The notes under the pieces are model-generated. The model was given only the letters and a program-made list of their open reading frames with translations, searched no databases and was not told the DNA's origin. From Opitutaceae bacterium (GTDB lineage: Bacteria; Verrucomicrobiota; Verrucomicrobiia; Opitutales; Opitutaceae), in contig JAIRTK010000541.1 of assembly GCA_031254955.1 (NCBI GenBank), forward strand, positions 1-7,490: a stretch of DNA of 7,490 nucleotides. The letters are read 5' to 3'. Below are positions 4,865 through 7,490 of this stretch, in pieces (the stretch's first letter is position 1; each line of letters starts with the position of its first letter). A program made the position numbers and the translations under genes.

Positions 4865-7396
4865 TTACCAGTGGTAGCCGATGAGGATTCCGATGGTGTC
4901 GCCGTCGTCTTTTCCGGTGGATTCGTGTTCGTAGTTGAGGCCGGCGAGGGTGTTTGGGGAGATGTTCACGCGGAGCGAGGCGCCGCAGGAAAAGCGGTCG
5001 TCGTAGTAGTCCTGGCATTCGAGTGGCACGGGGGTGCGGTCGGGGTCGGAAACGAAGGCGGCCTTGAGCGTGGTGCGGGGGCGGGTGGTGGAGTCCTTGC
5101 GGGCGGCGAAGAGGTCGAGCGAGAAGTCGCGCTGGAAGAGCCGGAAGCGTTGGCTGCCGCGGAGGGCGAGGACGGCTTGGGAGAGGTCGTCGGAGAAGTC
5201 GGCGATTTCCATCGCCCCCGGGCCGGTCTCGACGTGTTTTTGGGTTTTGAATTTCATGTGGCGGAAGCCGGCGGAGGCGCGAAGGGTGAAGCCCGGCCAG
5301 GCGGGAAGGACGGCGCCGAGTTCGCCGCCGCCGCTGTGGCAGGCGGTGTCCCAGCGGGCGATGGTGGAGCCTGCCTCGGAGTAGCGGCGGGAGCTGGAAT
5401 CGGCGGTGGAGGTGGAGAGGTGGGCGGCCAGATAGAAGAGGCCGAGGCGCTGGGCGAGGTGGGCGCCGTAGAAGCGTTGCGCGGCGGTGAGGTTGGTGCC
5501 GTTGGTGGAGTCGAGTTCGCTGTCGGCGAGGCCGGCGTGGAAGCCGATGAGGAGGCGTCCGTTGAGCGTGGCGTCGAGGCCGACGAGGGCGCCGTTGAGT
5601 TTGCCTTCGTGGCCGGGGATGGCGGCGCCCTCGGTGTCGCGCCCGACGGTGCGGTGAAAGGCGCGCGTCCAGGCGGTGTTGGCCCAGCGGCGTTTGCCGG
5701 CGGGGCGGTCGGCGACGGGTTGGAGGAAGTTGTCGGAGAGCCGGGCGCCGAGGGTGTCCATCACGGCGCCGACGGCGTTGGCGGACATGGCCACGCTTTT
5801 GAGGGGGTGCGCGGCTTGGTTGACGACGAAGTAGGTGTTGGCGCCGGGGTCGAGGGTGGTGGTGACGGTCATGCCGTCGGGGACGGTGTAGAGGGTGGCG
5901 TCCGCGTCTTCGGCCTTTTCGGTGGCGAGACGGGGGTCGCTGCCGGCGCCGTAGGCGAGGCGGGCGATGCCGCCGGCTTCGAAGGCGATTTTGGCGTCGC
6001 CGGCGAGCGTGGCGGCTTCGCCGACGGTAAGGGAGGCGCCGGGGCGGAGGACGAGGGTGCCGCCGTCGAGGGTGAGCGTTTTTATGGGGATGGTGAGGCC
6101 GGGCCGGGTGTTGGTATGGGCGTCGAGGATGAGCGTGGAGTGGTCGCCGACGGTGATGGCTGCGCCGGGGCCGCCGAGGACGCTGAGGGAGGTGCCGGAG
6201 GGGATGGCGAGGAGGCGGGAGGTGCCGGTGAGGATGAGGGTGGCGAACTTGGATTCGACGTAGTTGTAGGCGCCGAAGGCGTTGCTTTGGGCGGCGTGGT
6301 TGGGCACGCGGCGGAAGACGAGGTCGCTGTCGATGAGGGTGATGGTGCCGGTGGTGGCGGGGGTGGCGGCGTTGGTGTCCTGAAAGAAGGACATGGGCAG
6401 GATGGTGCGCGGGAGGCCTTGGAAGACGAGGTGGCCGGTTTCGTAGATTTGCACGCCGCCGGAGCCGAGCGCGCCGGGGGAGGTGACGAGGACGGTGCCC
6501 CGGCGGATGAGGGTGCCGCCGTAGCGGTTGGCGGAGCCGGAGAGGACGGTGGTGCCGGAGTGCCAGTTGGAGAACACGCCGTAGACGTTGCCGTAGGCGT
6601 CGGACGGGCCGATGATGTTGCCGGAGATTTCGATGCGGTAGTCGTTTTGCGCGGCGTTTGGCTCGACGAGGCCGGCGTAGAGCTGGAAGAGGCCGTAGTT
6701 GCTGCCGAGGTGGATGTCGCCGGCGAAGTTGGCGCCGTCGGCGAGGGCGAGCTTGAAATACCTGTTTTCCGTGCCGTCGCGGACGAGGTGGAGGTTGGAG
6801 GCGAGGGTGGCGCCGGGGGTGTTGAAGTAGAGGAACGCCTCGTTGACGGGGTAGTTGTAGATGATGTCGCGCGCGAAGGAGGGGTTCACGGGGCCGCCGG
6901 TGGCGGGATCGGTGGAGCGGAACTCGACGGTGGTCTTGTTGTAGCCGCCGCTGATGTAGAGGCGTCCGAGCGGGGAGGGGTCGTAGCCGGAGGGCAGACC
7001 GGGGAGGGCGGTGGTGGCGGTGGCGGCGATTTCGGGGGAACCGGGCGCGGCGAAAGCGCCGTCGCCCGCAAGCGGGCCGCCGACAAACGCGAGCGTGCTG
7101 GTGACGGTGGAGGAGAAATTGACATACATGGCCGAGACGCGCGCGCCGGCTTCGGGGAGCGTGACGGCGAGGCTTTCCTCCATGCCTTCGCTTGAGCCGA
7201 AGCGGACGGCGTCGCCGTCCTGAAACGCGAGGAGGTCGCCTCCGGTGTCAATCCAAGCGTTGGCGGCGGTCCAACTGGCGGTGCCGCTGGCGACGGCCGC
7301 TCCGGACCAGACAAGGACGCGGCTGTCGCGAGATTGCGCGGCGAGCGGCGCGGTGGCGAACGCGGCGGCGGCAAGGCCCGCCGCGAATTTAATCAC
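4865..7396 (-). CDS. Autotransporter (type Va secretion) with beta-helical passenger and C-terminal barrel
   Basis: This 843-aa protein is predicted to be anchored in the outer membrane with its N-terminal part exposed outside. Residues 1-21 form a signal peptide (MIKF, then an Ala/Leu-rich core ending PLAAQ). Residues about 22-545 are a Gly/Ala/Thr/Ser-rich passenger of repeating short strands. The clearest unit is residues 275-317 (SGTTVLSGSANRYGGTLIRR, then GALGSGGVQI), which fits the autotransporter-associated beta-strand repeat; a weaker one lies at about 439-466. Residues 541-557 (AVGAVMDTLGARLSDNF) look like the linker helix that threads the barrel. Residues about 571-843 alternate as transmembrane strands and end in GYHW, with the terminal aromatic expected for BAM-dependent assembly. 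No protease or other catalytic motif is visible, so adhesion or binding is more likely than enzymatic activity. The start is GTG; the ATG four bases upstream is out of frame and stops after three codons. It is the first gene of a probable operon, 36 nt before the TonB receptor. Family assignment is firm; ligand is unknown. Confidence 0.9.
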   Translation of the reverse strand: MIKFAAGLAAAAFATAPLAAQSRDSRVLVWSGAAVASGTASWTAANAWIDTGGDLLAFQDGDAVRFGSSEGMEESLAVTLPEAGARVSAMYVNFSSTVTSTLAFVGGPLAGDGAFAAPGSPEIAATATTALPGLPSGYDPSPLGRLYISGGYNKTTVEFRSTDPATGGPVNPSFARDIIYNYPVNEAFLYFNTPGATLASNLHLVRDGTENRYFKLALADGANFAGDIHLGSNYGLFQLYAGLVEPNAAQNDYRIEISGNIIGPSDAYGNVYGVFSNWHSGTTVLSGSANRYGGTLIRRGTVLVTSPGALGSGGVQIYETGHLVFQGLPRTILPMSFFQDTNAATPATTGTITLIDSDLVFRRVPNHAAQSNAFGAYNYVESKFATLILTGTSRLLAIPSGTSLSVLGGPGAAITVGDHSTLILDAHTNTRPGLTIPIKTLTLDGGTLVLRPGASLTVGEAATLAGDAKIAFEAGGIARLAYGAGSDPRLATEKAEDADATLYTVPDGMTVTTTLDPGANTYFVVNQAAHPLKSVAMSANAVGAVMDTLGARLSDNFLQPVADRPAGKRRWANTAWTRAFHRTVGRDTEGAAIPGHEGKLNGALVGLDATLNGRLLIGFHAGLADSELDSTNGTNLTAAQRFYGAHLAQRLGLFYLAAHLSTSTADSSSRRYSEAGSTIARWDTACHSGGGELGAVLPAWPGFTLRASAGFRHMKFKTQKHVETGPGAMEIADFSDDLSQAVLALRGSQRFRLFQRDFSLDLFAARKDSTTRPRTTLKAAFVSDPDRTPVPLECQDYYDDRFSCGASLRVNISPNTLAGLNYEHESTGKDDGDTIGILIGYHW

Positions 7397-7409
7397 GCAT
7401 GAAGCGCTC
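7394..7409 (-). promoter_or_regulatory. Translation start region of the autotransporter gene, overlapping ATG and GTG
   Basis: On the gene strand this reads GAGCGCTTCATGCGTG. GAG (7409-7407) is the only SD-like purine triplet. It sits 6 nt from an ATG (7400) and 10 nt from the GTG (7396). The ATG reads Met-Arg-Asp-stop, its TAA overlapping the first codons of the main gene in another frame. The GTG opens the 843-aa frame and gives a good signal peptide. So the better-placed start makes a three-codon mini-ORF, unless a one-base error exists here. Confidence 0.5.
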
Positions 7410-7433
7410 GGGGGGGGGGGGGGGGGGGGGGGG
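7410..7433. repeat. Homopolymer G24 tract (C24 on the gene strand) in the leader of the autotransporter gene
   Basis: There are 24 consecutive G on the + strand, ending 13 nt before the GTG start of the autotransporter gene. Mononucleotide runs of this length slip during replication and are known phase-variation elements in other bacteria, where they change promoter spacing or leader structure. It lies upstream of the start codon, so length change would alter transcription or the 5' leader rather than the reading frame. The exact length in a sequencing read is unreliable. Confidence 0.9.
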
Positions 7434-7490
7434 TGTGTTTGGGGGTGAGAGTATTAAAAAATTTTTGGGGGGGGCGGGGGGGCGGGGGCG
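7434..7490. other. Upstream flank with interrupted G runs at the window edge
   Basis: After the G24 tract come TGTGTTT, a G5 run (7441-7445), the AT island, and then runs of 8, 7 and 5 G split by single C (7467-7488). Several G runs close together could form G-quadruplexes on the + strand. No coding sequence is evident. The in-frame upstream extension of the autotransporter frame runs back to a TAA at 7456-7454 without any ATG, GTG or TTG, so the gene does not begin upstream of the tract. Confidence 0.6.
7451..7466 (-). promoter_or_regulatory. Possible -10 region / A-tract upstream of the two-gene operon
   Basis: This is the only AT-rich island outside the genes at the upstream end. On the gene strand it reads AAAAATTTTTTAATAC, containing TTTAAT (7458-7453), five of six matches to the sigma70 -10 consensus TATAAT. 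Initiation would fall near 7446 and place the C24 tract in the transcribed leader, about 50 nt long. The expected -35 position is a C run with no match, so this is a weak call. The A5T6 block is also a self-complementary bent-DNA type tract. Confidence 0.35.

Noticed and set aside
4026..5018. 330-codon minus-strand frame spanning the gene boundary
   Set aside because: Its product is an Arg/Pro/His-rich chain, the usual out-of-frame reading of GC-rich genes. It overlaps both genes, whose own frames have clear domains. The same applies to the minus-strand frames at 705-1718 and 3376-4230.
4850..7195. 781-codon open frame on the + strand
   Set aside because: It is the antisense shadow of the autotransporter gene. 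Its product is a monotonous Gly/Glu/Val/Ala chain with no signal or domain, as expected opposite GC-rich coding DNA, while the minus frame gives a coherent signal peptide, repeat and barrel.
7410..7433. G24 tract as an in-frame on/off coding switch
   Set aside because: The upstream extension of the frame through the tract has no start codon before its TAA at 7456-7454, and a good signal peptide begins after the tract. Length changes therefore cannot shift the coding frame.
1..7490. tRNA, rRNA, riboswitch or transposase genes
   Set aside because: Outside the two genes only about 220 bases remain, all low-complexity, and no conserved RNA core or transposase frame could be recognised.

Overview
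The window holds two complete genes, both on the minus strand, reading from the right edge to the left edge. They look like one short operon for outer-membrane or surface proteins of a GC-rich Gram-negative bacterium. The best guess is a Verrucomicrobiota of the Opitutales/Opitutaceae type. That guess rests on the TonB-dependent receptor segment at residues 630-650 (LDAFNVTAERDGQAKAIQDQ), the style of receptor I associate with that group, and on its pairing with an autotransporter carrying passenger-associated repeats. It is recall of family style, not a database result.

Layout in transcription order (right to left). Bases 7397-7490 are a low-complexity leader: interrupted G runs, one AT-rich island (7452-7466) that could be a -10 region, and an uninterrupted run of 24 G (24 C on the gene strand), which ends 13 nt before the GTG start of the first gene. 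Gene 1 (7396-4865) encodes an 843-aa classical autotransporter: signal peptide, beta-helical passenger with a recognisable autotransporter-associated repeat, and C-terminal barrel ending in Trp. A 36-nt gap without terminator or promoter follows. Gene 2 (4828-95) encodes a 1577-aa TonB-dependent receptor (TBDR) with an unusual build: signal peptide, about 450 residues of autotransporter-passenger-like beta-helix, a linker, a carboxypeptidase-regulatory-like domain, a TonB-box-like segment, plug and barrel ending in Phe. Bases 1-94 after its stop are almost pure purine on the + strand, with a hexanucleotide repeat and a G-quadruplex-like motif, and show no hairpin terminator.

The most notable signals are in gene 2. 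A passenger-like domain that would normally sit in front of an autotransporter barrel is instead in front of a TBDR. The linker joining the two halves is encoded by a 79-bp pair of inverted REP-like palindromes (3301-3379), each headed by GTAG, with matching loops and one compensatory stem change. This looks like a BIME-type element, normally intergenic, that has become coding sequence at a domain junction. Because the N-terminus of a TBDR faces the periplasm, the beta-helix would be expected in the periplasm rather than on the cell surface, which makes its role unclear.

Together the genes suggest a co-expressed surface adhesin/binding protein and a TonB-powered uptake receptor. The substrate cannot be read from the sequence. 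The G24 tract in the leader is a candidate slippage-prone (phase-variable) switch for the pair, although the tract or its exact length could also be a sequencing artefact.
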